Assembly: GCA_026770025.1 (NCBI GenBank)
Contig: JAMXDE010000010.1
Coordinates: 310,001 to 374,000 of the forward strand
Direction: 5' to 3'
Source: Craspedostauros australis
Lineage: Eukaryota > Bacillariophyta > Bacillariophyceae > Mastogloiales > Achnanthaceae
Length of the DNA: 64,000 bases
Shown piece after piece: positions 1-10,007 of this stretch. The notes beneath the pieces were generated by a model. It was given only the letters and a program-made list of their open reading frames with translations. It was not told the DNA's origin and ran no database searches. Made by a program: the position numbers and the translations under genes. Position 1 is the first letter of the stretch. The number at the start of each line of letters is the position of its first letter.

Positions 1-1
1 C

Positions 2-220
2 ATTGGCGGTTCCGTCCAATCGTGCGACGAAACTTCGGCATGCATTCGCTTCGTGAAGACGAAGAAGGGTGAATTCCAACTGTTGGCTTTGTCGGAGGAC
101 GATGTTGTCACGTTGAATGGCGAGAAGATTACGCCCGACATGGGCACATTCACGCTCTCGTCAGAGGACGTGTGCACGGTTGGCGGGAGGGTCTTTGCAT
201 TCGTTCTGCCTGACGATTGA
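2..220 (+). CDS. C-terminal end of an FHA-like protein (partial)
   Basis: An open frame enters from the left edge and stops at TGA 218-220, giving 72 residues of a C terminus. The end (DVVTLNGEKI, then LSSEDVCTVGGRVFAFVLP) has the beta-strand pattern of the second half of a forkhead-associated domain: an NG turn, then a strand ending in a hydrophobic F-x-F. An FHA domain at the very C terminus is known in microspherule protein MCRS1 of INO80-type complexes, so that is one possible identity, but the match is only to a pattern. The gene converges on the next gene, whose stop lies about 140 bp away. The start and any upstream exons are outside the window. Confidence 0.5.
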   Translation: MGGSVQSCDETSACIRFVKTKKGEFQLLALSEDDVVTLNGEKITPDMGTFTLSSEDVCTVGGRVFAFVLPDD

Positions 221-362
221 TGATTGAGAAAATCTAGGTCGTGCCACAGAACAATTTCACGTGTGTTGTGCGCGCGAAATAATTGCGAACTATTGCACGA
301 GTACGGTGGATAACGCGTGGCAAGCGCATGAAGAGCAAATCGCTGTACTGCTGTATTGGTCG

Positions 363-501
363 TTAGTTTTGGACGTTCCTCGTATCTGTGCCACCATCCA
401 CATTGTTGCCATCACCATTGGTGTTGTTGGTATTGTTGTTGATATTAGCGCTGCGATCTGCGGCACCACCACCGTTACCATCTCCGCGTTCGTCTTCGTG
501 T

Positions 502-533
<32 letters not shown>

Positions 534-3500
534 TGTGGCTCTTTTGCTTCCGTAAATCTGATCCCATTCAACGTATTGCACCAGATCCGCAGGCCCGACG
601 CTTGGCTTCATGCCCTTCAGACTGCGACGGAAGTGCTTGAAGGTGATCGGAGGCACGTTGTCTATGTTGACCTCCAAGGCCTTTGGTCCTAGCTGCCGAA
701 TCGGACCCATCGCGGCATCCGTGCACAATGCCTTCAGATCCGCGCCGCTGTACCCGTTGGTTTCTTTGGCCAGCCGATCCACATCCTGTCCCGACAGCTT
801 GTGCTTGTTCTTCTCCAGCATGTGGTTCAGCAGTGTCGCTCGGTCCTGTTCGCTGGGCAGCGGAATGTAAAGCCGCTTGACGAAACGACGCCGTGCTGCT
901 TCGTCCAGTTCCTGAGGACGATTCGTCGCGCCAATCACCAGCACACGACCTTGGCCGCTGGTGCCTGTTCCATCCAACTGGACCAGAAACTCCGTCTTGA
1001 TGCGGCGGCTTGCCTCATTCTCATCTGATTTACGTTGGGTGAGCAACGAATCGATCTCGTCGATGAAGACGACCGCTGGTTCACGGTACGCGGCAACGGC
1101 AAACAAGGTCCGCACGAGTTTTTCACCCTCGCCGATCCATTTGCTGGTCAGCGACGAACTCGAGATGCTGAAGAACGTCGCGCCACTTTCGTGCGCGATG
1201 GCCTTTCCAATCAGCGTCTTTCCCGTTCCTGTTTTGCTTGCGCGACAAGAAATGAGGCGGTGAGTGACGAGGAGTACGTACGTGCGCACGCACACATGAT
1301 CAGAAACGGACAGCAGCAAGAGAAGGAAAAGCGAATGTGCAAAGAAATGAGTACGTGGGTGAATGTGTGGGTGAATGTGTGAGTGAACGAATGGATGCGG
1401 TCCATGCCAGAGATGGCAACGATGGTGTCATTGATGCTGGAGTGACAGAAGGCGACCGCTGAATGGCGAGACAGACGCCTCGGAACGTACCTGGCGGTCC
1501 GTACAGCAATAGCCCATTTGGTGCACGACGCAGCCCTGTGAATAGATCGGGTCGCTTCATCGGCCAGCACACGACTTCCTGGACGGTCTGCTTGGCGTCT
1601 TCCAACCCAGCAATATCATCAAAAGTGACGGACTCGCCACTTTCCTGGATCTCATTGATGATCTTCTTGACGAGTGCCTTGTCCAGGTGCTGCAGCTCCT
1701 CTGGCAATTCCTCGTCATCGTCATCATTGTTGCCATTCGACACGGTAACGTTGGTGTTCTGCTTCGTGCCCCCTCCGCTGGAGCCAGACCCCGTAGTGTT
1801 GGATCTTCCCATCGTGTTGGTTGCGTTGACAGCTTTGGGTGCTTTTCGAAGACCGCCACCACCAGACTTTGGAATGGTGGAGCCTCCATTCGGATGGTTG
1901 GCTCCATTAGCCTACGCATTGGTTGGTGGGTTGAAGTGGTTGGTTGGTTGATTGCAGGCATACGAACAAACACAGGAGAGTAGAAATAGAGGAAGGCGAC
2001 GTAAGTTACTCTACTTCACACACTCGCATGATGATTGGCGTGCTGTGCTGTGCCTTTCTGCTCGATGGACCACGCATATTGGCATATGTGAGCGCAAACA
2101 ACGGCAGTTGCAGAGTGTTGTTTGCATCAACCATCAACCTGCAAGCGTCAAGCAATAGCCGCAATAATCGCCAACCACAGATGCGTGAATCCTTACAGTA
2201 CACAATCCATCGCCGTCACGTACCTCTCCGACTCGTTTCGGTGGCTGGAACTTTCTGCGCAGAGAATTCGGGATGTGCGGTGCGCTTTGTGGCATCGAAT
2301 TTGATGACACGTTGCTGCCGGTGTTGTTCATGCCTCCCGCATAATCGTAATCGCCTGCCATCTCGGTGGTCATGTTGGAGTTGCTGTATGGATTGCTGCG
2401 GTTGCTGCGCCCTTGATTCTGATTGTACGCGTTGGAGGACTGTGCTCGTTCCTGATGCGCAAATTCGCGCGCCGTGACGAACGGATTCTGTGCGTGGTAA
2501 TCCTCCCATGTGCTGGTACTGTTGTTATTCGCGTTTGCGTTCATATTCGTGCTTCCATGCGTGCTCATGCCGCCAGCAGAAGATGGGTGAGATGAGTTGT
2601 GCGCATTCCGCATGCTCCCATCCATGCCATGGCGACCGTTGTCTGCAATGTTGCTATTCCATGATGGTGGCATGTTGGATGATGTGGGGGGCTCATTCCG
2701 CGGTTGCGTCGTCGATCGTCGCTGCTGAACCTGGGTATGAATCTTATTCTGATTCTGAAGATGGGGTTGGGGACCATGCAGAAACGGCTGCTGGTTTTCA
2801 TCCGAGAGTTGTGTGTAACTGAAAGGATTGGTGCTCGCATGTGCGGCATTGGGAGCGCCACGTGCCGGCTTTGCAGCGGGGACGCGTGATGAAGGAACAT
2901 GACGTGGATTTTGTGGCTGTTGCTGTTGCTTCTGGTGGTGGTGTCTTTTCGATGGATGTCCGTATGGATTCATCGGAGGCTTTTGCTCAGGATTTTTTCT
3001 GCCCGAGGCCACAGGCACTGGTGACACAGTTGTTTGTTGACCTTGCTTCTGTCGTTTGGCGTGCTTTGCGTCGTCGATTACCAAAATGACTTCGTTGGCC
3101 TCCATGTTGGTATCGTCGCTGCTCTCCGATGAATCATCATGTTCCTGGTCATGGCTTAGACAGGATGCGGGATGCATGAATTCGGGATACTCGAGGAAGA
3201 AGGTGTCCACCTGTTCTTGTGCGTGGGAGGCCAGCGCGGTGCTGTTGAGTTCTGCTGGTCCAGCTGAACTATCGCAGCCACGACCACCATCACCACCACT
3301 ATCACCACCACCATGTTTGCGACCTTGCTGATGCGCCAGGCCAGCGGACTCCATCACATCCGACCACCCGTTCATCATCATGCTTTCCAACAGTTGCACG
3401 TGCTGCGGAGATGCTGCTTCTTCATCAATCTCCGCCTGGATGTGAGAAAAGTATGCTTGATTCAAGACGCTCCGATCCTCCAGCGCCTTCTTGTCTCTGG

Positions 3501-3786
3501 CATCGCATTTGAAACCGCTGTTGGACGATCTGCTGGCCGCTGTTGCTGATGCAGCTTTCAGCACGCTCAGACGTCCCGACCTCACGGCAACGGATTGTTC
3601 GAACAGCGACGATACCTCCGCAAGCGACGGTTGCATTGGCGACGGGGTTCCGTTGCCTCGCCTCGCAGCACGATGATGGTGGTTGGCAACGAGCTTGTCC
3701 ACGTGCCGCTGTCGCATCAGCCATTCCTCGTTCAATTCATCAAAATCCTCGCTGTTTATCGTTGGTATTTCGTTGGATGCCTTCAT
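363..3786 (-). CDS. FIGNL1: Fidgetin-like 1 AAA ATPase, three exons
   Basis: The join 3786-2224, 1911-1491, 1228-363 gives 949 residues. FIGNL1 is a nuclear hexameric AAA ATPase that dismantles RAD51/DMC1 filaments during recombination. The N-terminal 520 residues are poorly ordered (Gln, Asn, Ser, His rich) but contain an FVTARE motif near residue 440, like the FxTAxE motif of FIGNL1. The AAA module follows: VTFDDIAGL, Walker A GPPGTGKT near residue 659, Walker B VVFIDEID near 717, and [15 protein letters not shown], the arginine-rich signature that separates fidgetin-like 1 from spastin and katanin. The second intron cuts Walker A between G and T; both introns have GTACGT donors. The C terminus ends unusually in a run of ten Asp and a Gly/Asn-rich tail. 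The frame is open upstream to 3921, but that start codon is GTG; the first ATG (3784-3786) opens MKASNEIP and is chosen. Confidence 0.92.
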
Positions 3787-4245
3787 CGTTTCCAACTCTA
3801 CTCCACGAGTATTGCGCTGTATGAATTGATTCTGTGTCTTTTGATTGTGTCTGCTGAGTGCTTTGTGGCGCGCACTTGTGGTGTGTTGTGTCGTGTTGTG
3901 TTGGTGGTTGCATGCCACCACACTCGACGCTCATCACAAGGCTCCAAAAATCTCCTTTTTTCATGCCGACATCATTCCAAACCATTGACACAGACGGAAA
4001 ATGGCGGGAGCACATCCATGGCGTTTACTGCACACTGCAACTCACAGACAAACGTATATCAACGTCGCCAAGATACCATTTTTCTATAAGTTTAATACAA
4101 AATAATCAACATTAACCGCAGCCCCAAATTGTCGGACACATGAAGTCGAACCGAATGGGCCTCGCGAATCTAGACGATTAGCTACAGCTGCAGCCACGCG
4201 TCAATGGACCACACAATGCTATCGGATATTCTACTCTGCTCTGCT
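3787..4245. other. Intergenic: FIGNL1 5' flank and 3' flank of the plastid protein gene
   Basis: No convincing coding sequence. The right half is AT-rich with CTACTCTGCTCTGCTCTAAT at the end of the upstream gene. The left half, read on the minus strand, is a CA/ACA-rich leader typical of genes in this window. Confidence 0.6.
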
Positions 4246-7200
4246 CTAATCAAATCTCTCCATCTCTCCTCGGCGTTGGAACTCCTCAATCTCGTGCTCT
4301 CGCCCTTGCAAAAAGTCCTTGTCGGCATTGAGACGTTGCTCACTGATCTTCCGGCGCTCGAGGAGCTTCTCCTTCTGCTGGGCGGCCCATTCATCGGCAT
4401 CTCGGCTCTTCAGCGCGATGCGATCGGGTGGCAGAAGTTCATTGACATCGCGCTTCAGCTGGAGAACCTTGTTGGTGATTTCGCCGATCTCCAATAGTCC
4501 GTCGAACTCTCCCCGCGCCGCATCGCCAAGCGAACCCGCGATATTGTCCACCACTTGGACGAAGGGACGGACATCCAGCGTCGGCATGTCATCGATCAGC
4601 TGGGATAGGAGCTCACGACGCTGCTTCGGCGTCTCCATGCGAAGCACGTACGTGATGTGATCGATGTACCGGTTGATGCTGCGCGACACCTCCTTGTACA
4701 CGCCCTGCTGGACGATCTTGAGCACGAACAGCCATTGGTTGTGCTCAGGGTCATCAAGCAGACCAGCACGCGCCAACCGCGCCTCCTCTTCTGCCACGGC
4801 ATACTTGAGGTACGCGATGAAGACATCGTCCAGCATCGGTCGCATGTCTCGGACGGCGTCCGTCAGCGCCATGGCCGCTTCCTCTTCGGTCTGGTGAGAC
4901 GGGTCCATGGCGACTTGGCAGATGGAACGGACGATCTCCAGTTGCTGGGCCTCCAGCTCCGAACCCAACGCCTTGACCTCCTTCAGTAGGAGCTGCGCGG
5001 ACACAACCAGGTGTCCCAGCAACCGACGCTCCTTGGCATGATCTGCGTCGAGACTGTCGTCGTCGCGACGAAGTGCATCCAAGTCACGATCGGCCATCTC
5101 TGTCATGCGTTCATTGACCAGCTTCACGAAGTTCTCGGAGAGCAGCAGCTCCTTGTAGTTGGAGGAGATCTCTCGGTGTCGCTCCTCGGGCTGATCCCAC
5201 ATCTCATCCAGCACCATCTGCAATCGAGATTTCTCTGAGAGGTAGTTCAGCGGATCGTCGATCAGCCCGATCTGCGTCGCGTCGCTGACGACGCGCAGCA
5301 TACTCTCAACTTGCGCCGCTGTAATCTCCTTCTCTCCAATGAAGTACGTGTACACCGTCTCGCCTTCATCGTTGGTGCCTTCCACCGTCTTCATCTTCTG
5401 CAGCACGTCAGCAGCGAAGCTTGCTTGCTTGACAGACTCATCCAGCTGCTTCGGTAGGCGGATTTTCTTGGTGCCTGGGATCGCTCCAGGATAGTTGACG
5501 GTCTCGGGATCCACATTTGGGTTGTACACCTCCGGCCCGGACATGATGTCGAAGACCGGGTTTTGACCAGGTGCGTCCCAATCTTCCTCCGGAGATCGGT
5601 TGACACGAACTTCCAATTCGGCAAGGTCGTCGTCCAGCACACGGGCGTAGCTGGAGATGTCCTTCTCGGCCGCTATCAATGCGTCGATGTCCGCCGCTGT
5701 TGTTCCACCCGTTTCTCCACTTATTGCAGACGACATGGAATCACCGAAACCGGATTGCCCCTTGTTGTTGAATGTTTCAGTGATGCGACCTTCGGCGAGG
5801 CTTTGCCCGGCCTCGAACATGGCGCGGAGCTCTTCGTCTGCCGTCATTTCCTTGAAGCCTGCTGGAGCTGCTGCTGTTGGTGCTGTGGCATCGTCTGCCC
5901 TTCCATCTGTACCATCGCTGACGGCAGGTTGTGGTATGGCCTGTGGCGAGGCGGCAGTCGCTGCTGATGATGATGATGTCGGTGCCGTCGTGTCTCTTCC
6001 TGTGACGAACTCGGTCGTCACATCTTCGAGGACCTTCTTCTGTAGTCTTGCCTGCCGTTTCTTGTTCTGCTCCCGCAGCAACTCTTTCGCTTTCTCGAAT
6101 GCGCCGCTGGCAAAGCCTGCTCCAGCTTCGTTCTCCTTGGAGATCTTCTTGTCGAACTTCAAAATATCCTCCAGCAATTCTTCTGCCGTCATTGCTTCGG
6201 TGTTGTCCGCAATCTCTTCCATTGCTGCCTTTGAAGCTTCCATTATTTCCTTTTCGATCTGTTGTTGAGACGGTGCTGCCTTGTTCTTGCCCTTGCCGTT
6301 ATCACTCGGCCGTTCGTCCGCGCCATCGAGTGCCTTCATCACGTCTTCCGTCGGATCTGACAATGGCAGGTCCTCTGGATTCTCGGATGCTCCGGAGCCA
6401 TCCAGAACCTTCACGTTTAGCTTTCGGCGTTTGAGCTTGTCCAGTTGCACTGCTTGCTGTGTCGCAGCGCGCTGCTCCGTCTCCTCCTTGTTACTCTCGT
6501 TGGTTTCAGCTTCTGCATTCATTGTGGTGGTTGCTTCAATGGTTGCATCGATGATCCTGCTGTTGCTGTTGCTGTTCCCATTGCTTCGTTCGCCATCATC
6601 CACGGTGATGGGCTCTTTGGATAGTTCAGAAGTTCCTCGCACTGTCTTTTGAGCTGGCCGCTGTGGTTTTGGTGTTGGTTGCGACTGCGACTGCGACAGC
6701 GACTGTGCTTGGGTCTGCTCTGGTTGCTGTGGCTGTTGCTGCGGCTGTTGCTGTTGGTTGAGTCTTCTATTGGGCTGGCTGGCGTAGTCGTTTGGGCGTG
6801 AAATAGTTGTTTTGAATGCAGCGGGTGTGGATTTCTTGGGTCTCCAGTTGCGGATCATTTCTGGCGACGGGCCTTCATTGTCGCTGTCGTCATCGTCGTC
6901 GTCGTCATCTTCTCCACGTACCTTTACTGTTGTCTTCTTCTTCCTCCTCAGCTTCTTCTTGCGAAGGACCTTTGGCTTAGGTGTCTTCATCTTTGTTCGT
7001 TGAAGAGCCATCTTTTTCGCAGCCGCCACGGCAAATCCGCCTGCCTTAGTGTCCGCTTGTTGTTGCTTCAATGTCGCTGCCTTCTTCGCAGCTTCCACGG
7101 CGAACTCCCCTCCCTCGGACGTTGTCTGTGCCTCCTTCAGCTTCAGCTTCTGCTTTCGCGCTTCCTCCTGTTTGAGTTCGGCGACCTTTCGCGCCTGCTG

Positions 7201-8196
7201 CACTGCGAAATCTGCAGGCGATGGTGCAGAAGATCTGCGAGGTGCTGGATCAGAAGTTTTCGTGCTTGGGTCCGAAACTTGGATGTCCTTGTCGCCGTCG
7301 CCATCGCAGTCGTCACCTTCATCTTCGTCCTTCTTTTCAGTATCAATGACGGCGTCTATAATTTTGCTGTTCTGTTCTCGCCATGTCTCCTTCGTTTGCA
7401 ATTCACGGTTGATGATTAAATCATCATCGTCAACATAATCTGCGAGGACGACTTGTTCGGCATCTCGGAGGTTCTGTTCTTTTGCAGCTCTCCGTTCCGC
7501 AGCGGCGTTGTCCTCGTTGTCAAATAGGATCTTTCCTGCCATGAAATCTTCCAATCCGCGATCCAACGATTTCAGAATCTTCTGCTCGGAATCCTGAAAG
7601 AGGTTGATCATCATGGGTGGTATTGTGGACTGCGTCTCAGGTTCTTTGCGAACAATGATCATCGCCATGTTGGGCAAGGTCGAAGCTGGTTGATTGTTGC
7701 CATCCTTCTCTTGCTTTTCGTCCTTAGCCGGGGCAGTGTAAATCCCGACGACCTCCACTTTCATTCGAGTGGCATCCGATGATGGGGACAGCGGTGAATC
7801 CCATATCAATGTGCACATGTCCTTCTCGTTGTCCACTGTCAAGGACTCGTAAGTCATTGGGAGACGCGGCGGCAACTGGTAGTGCTTTTCCAGGTACTCG
7901 ATGAGGTATCCGAGGAAGAGGACATCAGGGAGGTTCGGTGGTGGGCGGACGACCTTCTGGAAAGCGATGTTGGATTCTGCCTGAGGTCTCTCCCGCTGTA
8001 CCGATGCCGATGCCGACGAAGCTGAGTCATACGCAAAAAGCTGCGATGTCGGCGATCGTTCGCCTCGAAGAATCGTGAATCTCGTGAATGGCAACAAATT
8101 CACTTTGCCGTGGCTGGATCCAGACGAGAATGCTGCTGCTTGATGCAGCAGAAGCAATGCAGCAATCTGGATCAGAGAGAGCATCGCCGACATCAT
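4246..8196 (-). CDS. Large plastid-targeted protein of unknown function with FAV-A-K repeats
   Basis: This is a single open frame of 1316 residues from two adjacent ATGs (8194-8196 chosen). I do not recognise a named family. The N terminus is a hydrophobic signal peptide (MLSLIQIAALLLLHQ) followed by AAAF-SSG, the heterokont bipartite plastid signal with Phe at +1. A short ordered stretch follows (VLFLGYLIEYLEKHYQLPP). The middle is low complexity: three imperfect repeats (FAVQQARKVAELK, FAVEAAKKAATLK, FAVAAAKKMALQR), a Lys/Arg-rich block, a run of eight Asp, and Gln/Pro-rich stretches. The last 400 residues are mostly charged helices and look folded (VLRMETPKQRRELLSQLIDD, then LDVRPFVQVVDNIAGSL). 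The frame extends further upstream without another ATG that would keep the signal peptide at the N terminus. The role is unknown; a scaffold or complex-assembly role in the plastid would be inference only. Confidence 0.8.
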   Translation of the reverse strand: MMSAMLSLIQIAALLLLHQAAAFSSGSSHGKVNLLPFTRFTILRGERSPTSQLFAYDSASSASASVQRERPQAESNIAFQKVVRPPPNLPDVLFLGYLIEYLEKHYQLPPRLPMTYESLTVDNEKDMCTLIWDSPLSPSSDATRMKVEVVGIYTAPAKDEKQEKDGNNQPASTLPNMAMIIVRKEPETQSTIPPMMINLFQDSEQKILKSLDRGLEDFMAGKILFDNEDNAAAERRAAKEQNLRDAEQVVLADYVDDDDLIINRELQTKETWREQNSKIIDAVIDTEKKDEDEGDDCDGDGDKDIQVSDPSTKTSDPAPRRSSAPSPADFAVQQARKVAELKQEEARKQKLKLKEAQTTSEGGEFAVEAAKKAATLKQQQADTKAGGFAVAAAKKMALQRTKMKTPKPKVLRKKKLRRKKKTTVKVRGEDDDDDDDDSDNEGPSPEMIRNWRPKKSTPAAFKTTISRPNDYASQPNRRLNQQQQPQQQPQQPEQTQAQSLSQSQSQPTPKPQRPAQKTVRGTSELSKEPITVDDGERSNGNSNSNSRIIDATIEATTTMNAEAETNESNKEETEQRAATQQAVQLDKLKRRKLNVKVLDGSGASENPEDLPLSDPTEDVMKALDGADERPSDNGKGKNKAAPSQQQIEKEIMEASKAAMEEIADNTEAMTAEELLEDILKFDKKISKENEAGAGFASGAFEKAKELLREQNKKRQARLQKKVLEDVTTEFVTGRDTTAPTSSSSAATAASPQAIPQPAVSDGTDGRADDATAPTAAAPAGFKEMTADEELRAMFEAGQSLAEGRITETFNNKGQSGFGDSMSSAISGETGGTTAADIDALIAAEKDISSYARVLDDDLAELEVRVNRSPEEDWDAPGQNPVFDIMSGPEVYNPNVDPETVNYPGAIPGTKKIRLPKQLDESVKQASFAADVLQKMKTVEGTNDEGETVYTYFIGEKEITAAQVESMLRVVSDATQIGLIDDPLNYLSEKSRLQMVLDEMWDQPEERHREISSNYKELLLSENFVKLVNERMTEMADRDLDALRRDDDSLDADHAKERRLLGHLVVSAQLLLKEVKALGSELEAQQLEIVRSICQVAMDPSHQTEEEAAMALTDAVRDMRPMLDDVFIAYLKYAVAEEEARLARAGLLDDPEHNQWLFVLKIVQQGVYKEVSRSINRYIDHITYVLRMETPKQRRELLSQLIDDMPTLDVRPFVQVVDNIAGSLGDAARGEFDGLLEIGEITNKVLQLKRDVNELLPPDRIALKSRDADEWAAQQKEKLLERRKISEQRLNADKDFLQGREHEIEEFQRRGEMERFD

Positions 8197-10007
8197 GGCG
8201 CGAAGTTGAGTGTTAGAGAGCACAATCTTAGAGTGGAGTACTTCTTTCGTGACTGGGGGTACTTGATTTCCGCCACTTGGTCTGCCTTGTGATCTGGTCC
8301 GCTCGTGAGATACGTGCTGCCTGCCGTCTTTGTGAGACCAGCTCTTCGATGATGTGATGCCTTCTTCTCTGTTGGTTTCTTTGATGGGTCCTCTCTTCTC
8401 TCTCCTCTTGTGTGGTGGATTTGGGTGGGCTGGTTGGATGTGGGCGAAGTCTTTTTTGTGGAAGAAGAACAAGACACATGATTTTGATTGGTGACACTTG
8501 GTTCGTTCCAGTCAAAGATATGGAGACTAATCCCATTTGACGTCATCCCATTCAGTCACGATTAGGCTTCTTTTCTGGTTGCTTTTTGTCCTCTTTTCTT
8601 TGTTTCTGGTGATGCTTCGTGGAACAGAGAAGCAACACCTCGCGAACCACAGACAACGACAGAAAATGGGTGGTTGCTGTGGATGAATACCAATACGAAC
8701 GTACCATAGGTACCGGTCACCGCAGGGCGAACCCCGAGATAGTTCTCGATGCTGGTCGCAGCGTTTGGTGGACTCATGGCAGCCACATCATGGATTCGGC
8801 AGCGATCGCACCGTGCCCCGGTCAAGTTGCGATGTGGGTTGTATTGCGGGGGCAGTATGGCAGCCAGGGACCACAAGCATCCCCTTCATTCGTCCTCGTC
8901 ATAGTAGGAGGATCAACGTTCTCACGAATCTTCAGCCTTTCATTTAGCGCATGGTGTACCGCACCATACTAGTGCAATGCCACACTCCATTGATGTTGGG
9001 CACCTTGTGGACGTCGCGAAGTGTGCAGCTTTCTTTACGCGCTCGCAGAGCTTGTATTCGTGCTTTCGCGTCTTGCCACGGTCATCAGTATAAAATAGCG
9101 CTACTCCACAATGCTATATATGTAAGCATTCCAATATATATTCTAATCGTAGTCTCACCATTTCCACACCTGGAGAGTGGTGCAAACTTCTTCAATGGAT
9201 GTGCACTTCCCACGATCTAGGATCGTACTACTATTGCACGAAAACGAGTCATTGGCATTCCGGAGAGCGAGAAGGTGGCAGAGCACATACTTTGTGATTC
9301 CAGATTGATGCGCCTCCTTTGGGTTGCTGACGTGGTACGTGCACAATCCTGCTGGGAGCCTTGGGGTGCATGGTATGTCGGTGTGTGATCGCCATGACGT
9401 TGGCGAACCGGACAAGTCTGGCGAGAAGCCAACAGACGTCAAGCTTAGCGCAAGGGTGCCACCTCTGAGAAGGTTCTCAGCGTTCGGCCAGGTGTGCGAT
9501 CAACGATGATTGGCTCAGATCAGCTTCCCAAAAAGCTCCCAGTGCTCATGCGTTGGGCGTGATTGCAAACACGACGCCAGCACCGTTGTTTCTGGGTGCG
9601 CGTCGTCTATCCTCCCAAGAGTCCGAGTAGAGAAATGGTGACTCTGTGGTATGCCAAACGCGCTTGTCCATAGTTTCATCACAGTGTTTGTTTCTGCATT
9701 CTCCTTCTTCCGAAGTCAAATTGCGTGTTCGTGGTGCGTTCTCTGCCCATCCTCCCATTGGCGTGTTCAGGTTCGGCGAACAAGGATTGGCGGTGCATGA
9801 TCTTCGCCACGCTACTCGCGCTGGAAAGGTGGTAGTGATTGGTTCTACTCGTGTGAGCCAGCTGATTGTTTGGAGGGAGTGGATGGTCACAAATCCTCAG
9901 CAACCCATGGCGGATACAATAGATTCCAACCATAATTTTTCAAAAGAAGCTCAACCAACACGTTGAAGGCAACGGCCAGAGTGCTTCCATCCAAACGCTT
10001 AGCCACG
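8197..10007. other. Divergent intergenic region, 1.8 kb
   Basis: This lies between two divergently transcribed genes. Open frames of up to about 115 codons exist on both strands, but none has recognisable family sequence or a splice pattern I could support. A local AT-rich patch with ATATATGTAAGC and AATATATATT is at 9111-9150. Both promoters should lie here. Confidence 0.5.
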
